Under the pieces are notes generated by a model that was not told where the DNA came from, did no database searches, and was given only the letters and a program-made list of their open reading frames with translations. The translations under genes were made by a program, and so were the position numbers. 45,710 nucleotides of DNA. Origin: Ophiosphaerella korrae. Lineage: Eukaryota > Ascomycota > Dothideomycetes > Pleosporales > Phaeosphaeriaceae. The stretch lies in the NCBI GenBank assembly GCA_028456385.1, contig JALNQF010000333.1:1-45710 (forward strand). The letters run 5' to 3'. This document shows, one piece after another, positions 13,480-24,964 of this stretch (positions within the stretch are counted from its first letter, which is position 1; each line of letters starts with the position of its first letter).

Positions 13480-16400
13480 TAAGCTAGATTTTAAAGATAT
13501 AGTAGAGGCTACTTAAGCTTTTATTATATTAGGCGTATCTAATTCCTCTTAACTTACTATTAATAATATAAGCTTTTTTAGTTTACTACTAAGAGCTCTA
13601 AAAGATTTTAATTTTAGAACTTCTTTAATTTTTTAAAGTAATTAAGATTATCTTCTAGTTCTTATATATTCTCTTATAGTTATCTTTTTTTATCTATACC
13701 TATCTATTTTACTAAGTAGTAATTTTTTTTATTATAGAATTAATACTATAAGATTTTTTTAACTTTTTAGTCTTTTTATTCTCTATATATATCTACTTTA
13801 TATACTAGTAGTTCTACTTCTTATAGTAATTTTTCTAGTAGTACTATATAGAATATTAAGTATATCTTTATCTTAACTAGTAGTCTTAGTTTAAATATAA
13901 CTAGTATAACTTTCTTCTCTACTTTTAATAGTTTTATTTTTATATAGTTTAGTTTTAAACTTAATTATTTACTTTTAATATTTCTTTATACTAACTATAC
14001 TTTTTATTTCTTTTTAGATTTAAGTCTCTTTTTATATTTCTTATTATAGTACTTTACTATTTAGTTTTATAAGAACTTTATATCCTATTATAGTTAATTA
14101 TATATTTCTTTTATTTTATTAGTAAAGTTTTCTTTTTTTTAGAAACTAAAATATATTAAATCTATAGTTTATAAAAAAAAGTTATACTTTTATTACTATA
14201 TTCTTTACGCTATTATATACTAGCTATACTATAAGTAGTAACTATACCTAGTTATTCTAATTATAGTTAAGGTAGTATTATATATACTACTCTACTATTT
14301 AATTTATTTATTCTAATTATCTATCTATTTATAAATAATTTACTATTAATATTTATTATTTAATTCTAAATAATACTATTATTATTCTTTATAGTTTTAA
14401 TATTAATCTTATATCTTTATTTATAATAATCTTATCTAGAATACTATACTAGCTAACTATAGTTTCTAGGACCTAGTATATAGTAACTTCTATCTTACCT
14501 TTTTTTTTATATAGTCTAAAGTAATAGTACTTTATAAGCTTATCTACTATTATTAGAATTTTATTATACTTAACTTTTAATATTAGATATTTTAACTTAA
14601 GTAACTTTATAATAAATTCTATTATAATAGCTTTCTAAAGTTATTCTAGTATTTTAACTAGTTATAGTATTCTATATAGTATATATCTACTATACTTATT
14701 TCTATAATATTCTATATAATCTTATAGTACTTCTATTACTAGTAATCTTTTAAGAGCTTATCTAATATTTTATTAATAGTTTATTATCTATATACTAGTA
14801 ATTTATAAAACTACTATATATATTCTCTTTATATTTTACTTAGAATATATATCTTTCTATAAGCTTTAATAAGCTTTTTTTAGATTTTAAGATTTTTTAT
14901 TTTTTTAGAAGCTTTTTATAATTCTTTTTAAATCTATTTACTTACCTTACTACTTTTTCTTTTAAGTATTATAGCTATTCTAAGTATTTTTATAACTAAA
15001 TATCCTTTTTTATTTTTAACTAAAACTATATTAGTAGTATTTACTTTTTCTTATAAATCTAGTCTTTTACTAAAGGCGTCTATAAATTAGTTATCTTTAC
15101 TCTTAGTATATATAATTTTAAAGTTAAATATTAATTAGTATTCTTATAATTTTATATAGTATTATAATAAGTTTTTATTTATTATTAATCTTATAAAGTT
15201 CTTATAGTTTATATAGATATTTATTTAGTAATTTACTTTTTATAAGTATACTTTCTATTATTTAAATTATTTATAGATTACTAGTATCTCTTTATTATAG
15301 ATTAAGTAGTTAAGCTCTACTAGCTTTATTTTCTTAGATAAATATTTAACTAAGTATTCTTACTTTATATATTAATCCTCTTATATTAGCGTTATCTTAT
15401 AAACTAACTTAGATACGTCTATTTTTACTATTACTAGTTAGTCTAGGTTATATATTCTAATTACTAGGTTCTCTATAAACTTCTATTTAATCTAGTTAAA
15501 TACTTTATTATATTCTTAAGTCTATTTAAATAGAATATCTTTTTTTAAAAGTTTTATTAATAGTTTTATAAGTTTAAACTATTTTACTATTAACTTTTTA
15601 TAGAAGTTTACTAGCTTATAAAACTATTATACTTTTTATAAGTTCTTTAGTATTAGTAATACCTAGATTACTTTAATCTTATTTAAGTTAATTTTTATTT
15701 TTTCTAGTTTTATAATAAACTCTAGGAAGTATATTTTTTTAATATAGAACTTATATTTTCTTATTTTAAAAAATAATTTCTTTTTTACTAGTTTTTCTAG
15801 TACTTTATATATATTATACGTATTCTTTCTTTATTTCTAAGAATATAAAGATATTATCTAGACATATAAATATAAATATATCTAGGTACTCTTTTAAGAC
15901 TAAATTAATTCTTTCTTAAAATACTACTAGAGTATTTACTAACCTAAATAGTATAACTAGGTATTTAAATAGTTTATACTATATTCTAAATATTGTTTTC
16001 TATTTAACTTCTTTTTTAATTCTAATCTAGTAGTAAGCGTTCTAGATATCTAATTTTATAAAGATTTAAGATTTTTTTAGCTTATTTTGTATTTTATCTA
16101 TATATAGTAAAAGATACTAGTTTTTATTTATAACTATATTTATCTCCTTAAAATCTATATAAAGTTATTTATTACTTATCCTTTTTTTATCTATAAATAT
16201 AAGTCTATATACTACTAAAGATTTAGATTCTTATATCTATTCTTTTTTTATTACGTTTTTAATAAACGCTTAGTTAATATTTAATTCTTTTTTAGTAGAC
16301 TAGACCCTATTTTATATTTTTTTCTTCTTCTAAGTTTAATACTAAATCCTATAGCTAATATTTTAAAAAGTAATCTTTTAGTTCTATAAGTTACTTTTCT

Positions 16401-18985
16401 TATTTCTTATATTTATCTAGGAATTTTCTTTTATATATACTTATATTAGCTTTTAGTATATTTCTTTTAGATTAGCTAATTTTTCTTATTCTCTAATTAA
16501 TCTTTAGGTTAGTTATTTATAACTATAGTATTTCTAACATTATATCTTATTTATTATTAATTATTATTATATCTATAACTATATTCTTAATCTCTAGTCT
16601 TTTTAGTCTTAATATAAAGAGTACTATTTTAAACCTAATAAGTTCTTAGAATAGTTTACTTTTAATTATACTTAATTATTAAAGGTACTTTTTTATAATA
16701 TACTTTATTTCTTAGCTTTCTATAAACTTTTTTAATATAAAGTTTTTTATAGCTCTACTATTAATTATAATTTATAACTTTTTTTTAAGTATATTCTTTT
16801 TTTTATAATATATAAGCTTATTATACTACTAAGCTTTCCTTACTAAGGCTATTTTATAAATTATCTATCTTTCTAAAGCTATTACTTTACTTTCTATTTA
16901 TAATCTTTATATTTTAGATATTTATATTTTATATATTTATACTATAGTCTTTATAGAATATATTCTCTAAGTAGTTTCTTTTTAGGTCTAATTACTATAT
17001 ATTCTTTATTAAGTATATTAACTAATTTCTAACTTTTAATATCTTTTCTTTAGATAGCTTTTATATAGTTATATTCTTCTCTTTATACTAGCTAGGTATA
17101 GTATCTTACTTTAGCTTCTCTATATATATAATACCTAGGATACTTTTAAGTATACTAGATATTCTAGATCTATTTTCTTATTATCTCCTTCTTAGTATTT
17201 ATTAGTACTAGGTCTTATTTATACTAAGATATAGTATACTACTAGTATACTTAGTATATAGGCTTTATTAATCTATTATATTTTTTTTATAAAGTACTAC
17301 TATTCTTTTTATATAAGTATTCTTTTTACTATAACTATATATTACTTTATCTATTACTAAAATACTATAAACTTTATATTCTTAAGATTATATATTTTCT
17401 AGTCTTTATATACTTTTTCTATACTTATAATTAGTAAGTATTTCTAAATAAACTACTAATATTTATCTTATTTTACTATATCTATTATTATATAGCTATT
17501 ATAGCTTTTATTTATTTAGGTATATTTTATACTCTTAACTTTATTTTATTCTTTAGTATAGATTAATAGAGTCTAGAATTCTTTCCTTTCTAAATCTTCT
17601 ATTAGTAAGCCTATTATATATATTATTTCCTTAAGCTATACTTAGGTTCTAACTTCTTTTATTACTACTACTCTATTCTTTTATTACTATTACTCTATTC
17701 TTTTATAAGAACTATCTTACTTTCTACTTTTTAAAAAAGTATATATAGTAGTTATCTTTATAATAAAAAGTCTAATAGAGTATTATACTCTATAATTCTT
17801 TACTTACTACTACTTTTTCTTATAGTTTAGCTTATACTTTAAGTACTTCTTTTTTATCCTTAGTTATTTTTAACTAGACTTTTTTTTCTTTTTTAAGATC
17901 TTTACTTCTATAGTTTTTTATAAAGTATTCTAGTTTCTTATATTTATAATATACTATATCTTTTTCTTTAATTAATAATCTTTTATATAGTAGCCTTTCT
18001 TACTATAGTTAAAGTATATAAAGTTTTTATTTTTCTTCTTACTATCTTTATTAGTGTCTAGTATTATAGAGTCTTTACTATTATAATTTCTATAGTATCT
18101 ACTATATTTATTTATTCTTTATTCTTAGAAGTTATTATCTACTTATATTACTTATACTTTTAAAGCTACTAATATACTTAGTTTCTTTATCTAAATTAAT
18201 TTATATTAAATATTTTCTTTTAACTTTTACTTAAACTCTAATATAAATAATAGTTTATTCTATTCTATATTTTATAATAGTTATTTAAATTCTAATATAT
18301 ATTCTAGAACGCTTTTCTACTACTTAAGCTTATTAAGTTTTTTTTTTACTTATTAAGTAATATCTATATCTTTAAATACTACTCTTATCTTTAATATAAA
18401 GTATTTATAGCTTCTAAAGATAGCTATTATTTTATCTTTTTTTTATAGAGCTTTTAGGCTATAGTCTATTTAGTAAGGTTTAAACTATCTTATAGCTTTC
18501 TCTTTTAGATATATTCTAATATATATAACCTTTTTTTCTTCTATATTAAAGTAAAGTATATATATATCTATCTATAGTTATACTAAAGCTAAAAAAGGTT
18601 TTAATTTCTTTTTTATTCTATTAAATTTTTTAAGTATAAGTATCTTAGGTAGTTTCTTTATTATACTTATTTCTAGTCTTTAAGTAATTTATTCTATCTA
18701 GTTTTATCTTACTATAATAGCTGTAATTTAATCTTTATTCTATTTAATATATTCTTATAGTTTTTTATCCTATATTTCTAAGGCTTTAATTAGAAGTTAT
18801 ATATTTCTCTTTTTAGTAATTAGGTTATTTAAGTATATCTTAACTACTACCTAGTTAGTTTTATCTAACTTATAACTACTTAGAAGTACTTTACTTTATT
18901 TCTTAGTTATACTTTCTACTATTATATTAGCTTAGACTATATACTACTTACGCTTTACTTCTTTTAATAACTAGATTAGTAAGGT
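13480..18985 (-). pseudogene. Gypsy/chromovirus gag-pol remnant, copy 2
   Basis: Colinear with copy 1 at an offset of about 12.7 kb and RIP-degraded independently. The chromodomain lies near 13750-13600, integrase core near 14650-14200, RNase H near 15430-15100, the reverse transcriptase YLDD-equivalent near 15880-15840, and the Gag zinc knuckle near 18015-17968 (YFNYSKK, family CFNCGKK). The gag end runs into LTR copy D. The two copies differ at many positions, consistent with separate RIP histories. No part can be translated. Confidence 0.82.
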
Positions 18986-18999
18986 ATAATAGAGTCTCT

Positions 19000-19385
19000 A
19001 TTAAGAGTACTAGTAGATTAGAAGTTAATAATAATAGTATATATTAGTAATCTATAATAGGCTATAAATAATAGAAGATATCTTGTAATATTAAGTATTA
19101 TTACTTGTAGTTAATAATTAAATTACTAATACTATCCTAATAATATATATTACTACTAACTATATACTATTACTTATTTTTTTACTTTATAGCTTTATAG
19201 CTACTAAGCTTTATAGCTTAATAGTTACTAAGCTTTATAAAGTTATAAAGTTATTATATATCTTTATTATAATTAACTTACTAATTATAATTATTACCCT
19301 ACTTATCTTATACTTTATTAGTACTTAAGTTAATACTAATTAGTTCTATCTTAATCTCTCTTATTATACCTATAATATTATATTA
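19000..19385 (-). repeat. LTR-like copy D (5' LTR of Gypsy copy 2)
   Basis: Adjacent to the gag 5' end of copy 2. Contains the conserved blocks TAATACTATCCTAATAATAT and TACTACTAACTATATACT and ends with the TAATTAGTTCTATCTTAAT segment also seen in copies A and B. It is nearer to A/B than to C, so it does not pair well with C as the two ends of one insertion. Confidence 0.6.
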
Positions 19386-19389
19386 CTTA

Positions 19390-20225
19390 TTTTTTTAGAG
19401 CTTCTAGTATTTTTAGTTTTTCTATCTAAATTAATTTATACTAAATATTTAATTATAGTTTTTATTTAAAGTTTAATATAAAAGATAGCTTATTTTATTA
19501 TATATTTTATAATAGTTATTTAAACTATAATATATATTCTAGAATACTTTTATATTATCTAAGCTTTTTAAACTTTTTTTCTACTTATTAAGTAATATCT
19601 ATATCTTTAAATACTAGTTTTATTTATTATATAAAGTATTTATAATTTCTAAAAATAACTATTATTTTTTTTTTTTATTCCTAAGGCTTATAGTATATAG
19701 TTTATCTAATAAGGTTTAAACTAACTTATTATATTTTCTTTAAAGAATAGTCTAATATATATAACTTTCTTTTTTTTTATATTAAAGTATAATACCTATA
19801 TATCTATTTAGAGTAATACTAAAGCTAAATAAGTTTTAAGTTCTTTTTTATTATTTTAAATTTCTTAAGTATAAGTATTTTAAAGAGATTCTTTATTATA
19901 CCTAGCTTTAGTCTCTTAGTAATTTATTTTATCTATACTTATCTTACTATAATAGCTTTAATTTAAGCTTTATTCTACTTAATATAGTCTTATAGTTCTT
20001 TATTCTATATTATTAATATATTGATTAACTATTATATACTCTTATTATTAGTAATTAGGTTATTTAAGTTTATTTTAACTACTACCTAGTTAGTATTATC
20101 TAACTAATAACTACTTATAAGTACTTTACTTACTTTCTTAGATATACTTTTTACTATTATATTAGCTTAGACTATATACTACTTATACTTTACTTCCTTT
20201 AGTAACTAAATTAGTAAAGTATAAT
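19390..20225 (-). pseudogene. Third Gypsy copy, 5' gag fragment only
   Basis: Aligns by eye with the gag portion of copy 2 at about 18150-18985, for example the shared TCTAAATTAATTTATA segment near 19410 and the ACTAAATTAGTAAAGTATAA end near 20215. It lies between LTR copies D and E. It is therefore the 5' gag of a separate insertion whose remaining body is missing or was replaced by copy 2. Confidence 0.7.
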
Positions 20226-20229
20226 AGAG

Positions 20230-20635
20230 TACTTAGTTATTAATTACTAAGCGCTTAAAAGAGAAAAGTTATAGTAAACTAAAAGTTAATAACTAAAGTA
20301 TATATTATAATTAAGTAATAAGCTATAAATAATAGTATACTTCTTATAATACTAATATATTATTATATATAGTTAATAATTAAATTACTAATATTATCTT
20401 AATAATATATATTTATTACTAACTATATACTTATACTAATCTTCTTAATCTATAGTTAATTCTTATCTATATATACTATAAATTAATAGATTATATTATA
20501 TATCCTAATTATATATTATCTTTTAATCTAAGTTAGTACTTTACTTTTTTTAAGCTTTATTAGTATTTAAGTCTAAGCTTATTAGTTTTATATAAATCTC
20601 TTTTATTATATCTATAATACTTTATAGTAGCTATT
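20230..20635 (-). repeat. LTR-like copy E
   Basis: Lies at the gag side of the third Gypsy fragment and is very similar to LTR copy C throughout. C and E could be the two LTRs of one outer element, into which the D-flanked copy 2 inserted or with which it recombined. Confidence 0.6.
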
Positions 20636-22394
20636 TACTTATACTATTACTATATTAGAAGAAGTTTATCTATTATAAGGCTTATATATAGCTAAAGCTA
20701 AAGTACTTAGAGCTTACTAAAGCTAAAGTATTTATAAATATAAATATAATACCTTTAAGGCTACTTAGTTATATAATATTATATAGATACTTTAAAAGTA
20801 TTAGTTTTACTAATTACTACTATAAAAAGTAACTAAAACTAAAGCTTATTTATACTTAAAAGTATAAGTAGTTTTACTAATAGTACTATTACTTTTAGTA
20901 GTACTTATATATACTTAAATTCTTAGATAAGTACTTTTTTTTAAAAAAGCTCTAGCTATAACTATAAGTAGTACTTTTAGTTTATATAAAAGAAATAGAA
21001 GTTAAAAATAATTACTAAAGTTAAAAGCTATAAGTACTTAGTATAAATAGTATAGGTATATATATAGCTAAATAAATAAAGTAAACTATACTATAGTTTA
21101 CTTATTATTATTAAGAGAAATAAAAATCTATAATAATATAGCTACCTAAACTAAAGTTATATTAAAGCTTTTTATATAAGATAATATATATATATATATA
21201 TATACTTTTATAATAATAATAAAATTAATAGCTTAATACTATATTATACTTATAACTTAGCTACTTTACTTACTTAACTTTAACTTTATTAAGTACTTTT
21301 AGTAGTGTCTTAAAAAAATAATATATAAGTACTATCTATAATATAATAACTTTTTATAAGCTAAAAAAAAGTAAAAAAGCTTTTATAGTATATTAATAGA
21401 GTACTAGTAGTATATACTAAGTATACTTATATATTAACTTATTATAAGTATACTAAAAAGAATTTAAGCTTATAGGTATATATAAAGCTAGTAAACTAAA
21501 TACTAATTTAATTATCTTTAAATATATAAAAAAAAAGCTAAGTTTCTATATAAGTTTAGGTAGTAAGTAGCTATAAATAATAAAGTATTAATTTTATATT
21601 AAGTAGCTTATATAAAAATATTCTAAACTTATAGCTTAGTACTATATTAAGCTACTAAACTTATTTAAAAGCTTTTAACTTAAAAAAATAATAAAATCTA
21701 CTCTAACTTATAAACCTTTTTTTTATTTTATTAGTAGTAAAGTACTTAAACTATTAGATCTAAAAATATTTAGTTTTATAATTTAGTTTTACTTTTATAA
21801 ATAGTTTAGTATCTAGCGATAACTATATTTATAGTTAGAAAGTAACTTAAACTTTTTAGCTAAAATATTAATATTAATAAAAAAAGAAAAAAGTTGTAAG
21901 TTTTTAAAAGTATTATTCTTCTTAAATAACTTATAACCTTTTAGGTATTAATTACTATATATTATCTATAAACTACTAATCTAACTTTAACTATAACTAT
22001 AACTTACTTAAACTTACTCTAAGAAAATACTAGCTTTACTAGTACTATTACTTAATATAAAGCTTAAGTTATACTACTTCTATTTCTTTAAATTAGCTAT
22101 TATTTTTTTTAAAGTAATTTAACTATTACTTAAAACTTTAAATATACAACTTTTATCTTATATTTATAATACCTTTTTTCTAATAGCTTTAGATCTAATA
22201 TATAAAAAGTTATTTATAAAGTATTTATATAGTTTTTAGTTTTTTTATTAAATTTTTATATAGATAAATATTTTATAGCTTATAGTAGTAGCTATTTACT
22301 TTTTTATATTTTTTTTTACATATATTTTATAAGCTATAGTAGTTTTTTTACTAAATATATTTTTACTTATTAATTTTTAATAGCTAACTCTTTT

Positions 22395-22775
22395 CTTATA
22401 TTTATATTATTATAGCTATAACAAGAAAAAACTAATTCGAGCTAATTAGCTTTATAGTAGATAATAACAATACATATAACCTATAGAGTAATAAACTTAA
22501 TTAGGAGGCTAACTATAATAAAGATAAGTAATAACTTTATAATTTATAATCTTAGTAAATACAAAGTATAAAGCTAGCTAAGAGATATAAGTATATAGTT
22601 ATTAGTAATATATATTATTAGGATAGTATTAGTAATCTAATCTCTAACCTAAAACGCTAATACTTAATATTATATATATAAATTAACTATTATTTATAGT
22701 TATTACTAATTACTATATAAGCTTTTACTATTACTTCTTAATCTACTAATACTTTAAAAAGAGTTACTTGTAGTT
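22395..22775 (+). repeat. LTR-like copy F, inverted orientation
   Basis: Reverse complement of the A-E family: ATTATTAGGATAGTATTAG near 22615 is the complement of the core in copy A, and TTGTAGTTAATAATAGG near 22770 matches the complement of the copy A start. No gag or pol remnant of this orientation was found next to it. Confidence 0.6.
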
Positions 22776-22779
22776 AATA

Positions 22780-23690
22780 ATAGGAGACCCCTATTATATA
22801 TATATATTTATTAGTTAAGCTAATATAAAGCTTTTAGGCTCTTTATTTAAAAAATTTTACTAGTAGTTAAGCTTTTATAGTTATTAGCTTTTATAGTTTT
22901 AGTATAGTTATAAAAACTTTTTAAAAGTATACTTAAAATTTATTTCTGTATTTTTTTTTTATTTTTTCTTCTTTTTTTTTTTTTTTATTTTAGCTACTTT
23001 ATACTCTCTTACTAGTTTTTTAGCTTTATTCTTTTATTTACTTTTTACTTTAATTTTTATAGTTACTTTTAATTTCTAACTTAGCTTTTATATAGCTAGC
23101 TAGCTTAGCTAAAGTAACTATAGTAGTAATAATCTTTTTTAGCTACTTTATAACTTAAGTAAGCTACTTTTAAGTTATTATTATACTAAAAGTAAAGTGT
23201 TTTACTTTATTTCTATAATATATTATTTTTAGTATAAAAGTAAGTAGATAACTTTTTTACTTATAAGCTCTTAGGTTTTATTAACTATATAATTTTTTAG
23301 TTATTACTTATTTTTTTAACTACTCTTTTTTATTTAACTTACTTTATAACTTTTTTAACTAAGCTTTTAATATCTTTAAAGAATATAACTTTAGTTAGTT
23401 TTTTATTATTATTTAAGAGTTTATATATACTTACTATAATTATAATAAATATAGAGCTTACTAGTAGAATAGTCTCTATAATATTTATATCTATAACTTT
23501 ACTAGCTATTTTTATACTTTTAATAGCTCTTAGTTTTTTTTTTACTAGCTATACTATTAGGTAAACTATTATAAAAGATAAAAAATACTTACTTAAAACT
23601 TTTTAGTTACTTAAGCTATTTACTTATAAGATCTTTTTTTAATTAATAATTTTTTAAAAAATATAAGCTTATTATAAAGCTAGAGTTTAT
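22780..23690. other. Homopurine/homopyrimidine-rich RIP DNA, unidentified
   Basis: Sits between the two inverted LTR-like copies F and G. It has long T-rich tracts (about 22950-22995) and palindromic GCTAGC/CTAGCTAGC runs near 23100. It is too short to hold a full retrotransposon body and no protein motif could be read. It may be a deleted element interior. Confidence 0.4.
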
Positions 23691-24112
23691 TATAGTAGTA
23701 ATAAGAAAACTATAGATAGAGCTAATTAGTCTTACAATAACTAATTTAGGCTTATATAACTCTAAAGAATATAAACTTAACTAAGAGGCTACGTATAATT
23801 AGAATACCTAGAGTAATCTATAATCTATAGACTCTTAGTATTAATAGATTATAGATTAGAGTAATCTATAATCTATTAGTCTTAGTAACTATAGATTAAT
23901 AGATTATAACAAGTATATAGTTAGTAGTAATATATATTATTAGGATAGTATTAGTAATTTAATTATTAACTACAAGTAATAATACTAAGATAGTTGTAAA
24001 ACATCTCCTACTATTTATAGCTTATTATAGATTACTATACAAGCTTTTATTATTACCTCTTAATCTACTAATACCTATAAGGTTATTAGGAAGTTAACTC
24101 TAGTAACTTATA
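23690..24112 (+). repeat. LTR-like copy G, inverted orientation
   Basis: Second inverted copy, with ATTATTAGGATAGTATTAG near 23937 and TTAATCTACTAATACCTATA near 24060, matching copy F and the complements of A-E. A local duplication of the AGATTATAGATTAGAGTAA type (about 23810-23905) interrupts it. Confidence 0.6.
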
Positions 24113-24505
24113 ACAGAGTTTATATAAGTTAATATACTTAAAAAACTATTAGCTCTTATAAGGTTTTACTACTAAAGCTACTACTACTAAGTTTTAATAA
24201 AGCTATAGCTTATAGTTTTTTTAAAAAAAGTAATTATAGCTATACTACTTATATTTATAGTAGTATTAGATACTTTATTTTTTTTAATACTATAAGTATT
24301 ATCTACTTTAATAGCTTTTATATTTATTATTATATTTAAAGATATAATTATAAGTTTAGTAAGTTTTTAACTTTTTTTTTTTTTACTTAGTTTTATCTTA
24401 ATAGTTTTTTAAAGCTTTACTAATATATTTTTAGTAGTTTAGTAACTAAATATAAGTAAGTACTTTTTTAAGTTAAAAGTTTTACTAAAAGTTACTACCT
24501 TAAAC

Positions 24506-24533
24506 AATCCGACGGCTTTTTAGCTGCCGGATT
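24506..24533. repeat. Imperfect hairpin at the AT/GC boundary
   Basis: AATCCGACGGC and GCTGCCGGATT form an 11-base imperfect inverted repeat with a 6-base loop. It lies exactly at the switch from RIP DNA to normal DNA, next to a TTAC-N7-A string at 24492-24503. It could be a terminal repeat of a larger element or chance. Confidence 0.4.
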
Positions 24534-24802
24534 CGGGTGTTCGTGACGCCGTTTTCAGCCGCCGACTTGCCGCGAAACCTCTCTAAAACGCATCCGAGAG
24601 TTTGGACGCACGTGCCTTTCGGATTGCCTTTTTTGGATAAGCTCTCCTCAGACAATCCCTTCGAAAACGAGGTAGTCCCTGTGCAAAAACAGGAACCCAT
24701 TTCTGGTCCCCTCAACCTTGCGCGCCCTCCTAAGCGCCAGCATCGCCGTCATCATGTCAGTGGAAGGCGAGATCGCACGACCTAAGCGGCAGTGGCAGCA
24801 GC

Positions 24803-24810
24803 TATATATT
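24803..24810 (+). promoter_or_regulatory. Candidate TATA box of the DUF3435 gene
   Basis: TATATATT sits about 155 bases before the chosen start codon and is followed by a pyrimidine-rich stretch (24820-24850), a usual arrangement around fungal transcription starts. No other TATA-like string lies between it and the ATG. Confidence 0.4.
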
Positions 24811-24964
24811 TTTGGGCCACATCCTCTCCCTCTCGTCTTGCAGCTTGCTCCATTTACCCTTCGCCTCAAAATCCATCTTATTGTGTGAACTAGCAGCACG
24901 ACTCGCATCTACCCTATCCATCGCTCCTTCCACTCTGCTACGCTGCTATCAGTGTCGTTACGCT

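Larger units (their letters stand above)
1..24504. repeat. AT-rich RIP-degraded retrotransposon block
   Basis: Almost pure A/T with CpA and TpG nearly absent and TpA in great excess, on both strands; this is the footprint of repeat-induced point mutation. No open reading frame survives. Translating through stop codons recovers Gypsy and Copia polyprotein motifs and repeated LTR-like blocks, annotated separately. The block ends abruptly at about 24505, where normal GC content starts within a few bases. Stretches 1-700, 6600-7200, 7600-8190, 20640-22390 and 24115-24500 gave no recognisable protein or repeat match and are best called unidentified RIP-degraded DNA. Confidence 0.93.

Noticed and set aside
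24500..24908. Short frames on both strands before the recombinase start
   Set aside because: They cover the likely promoter and leader and have no protein-like composition or motif.
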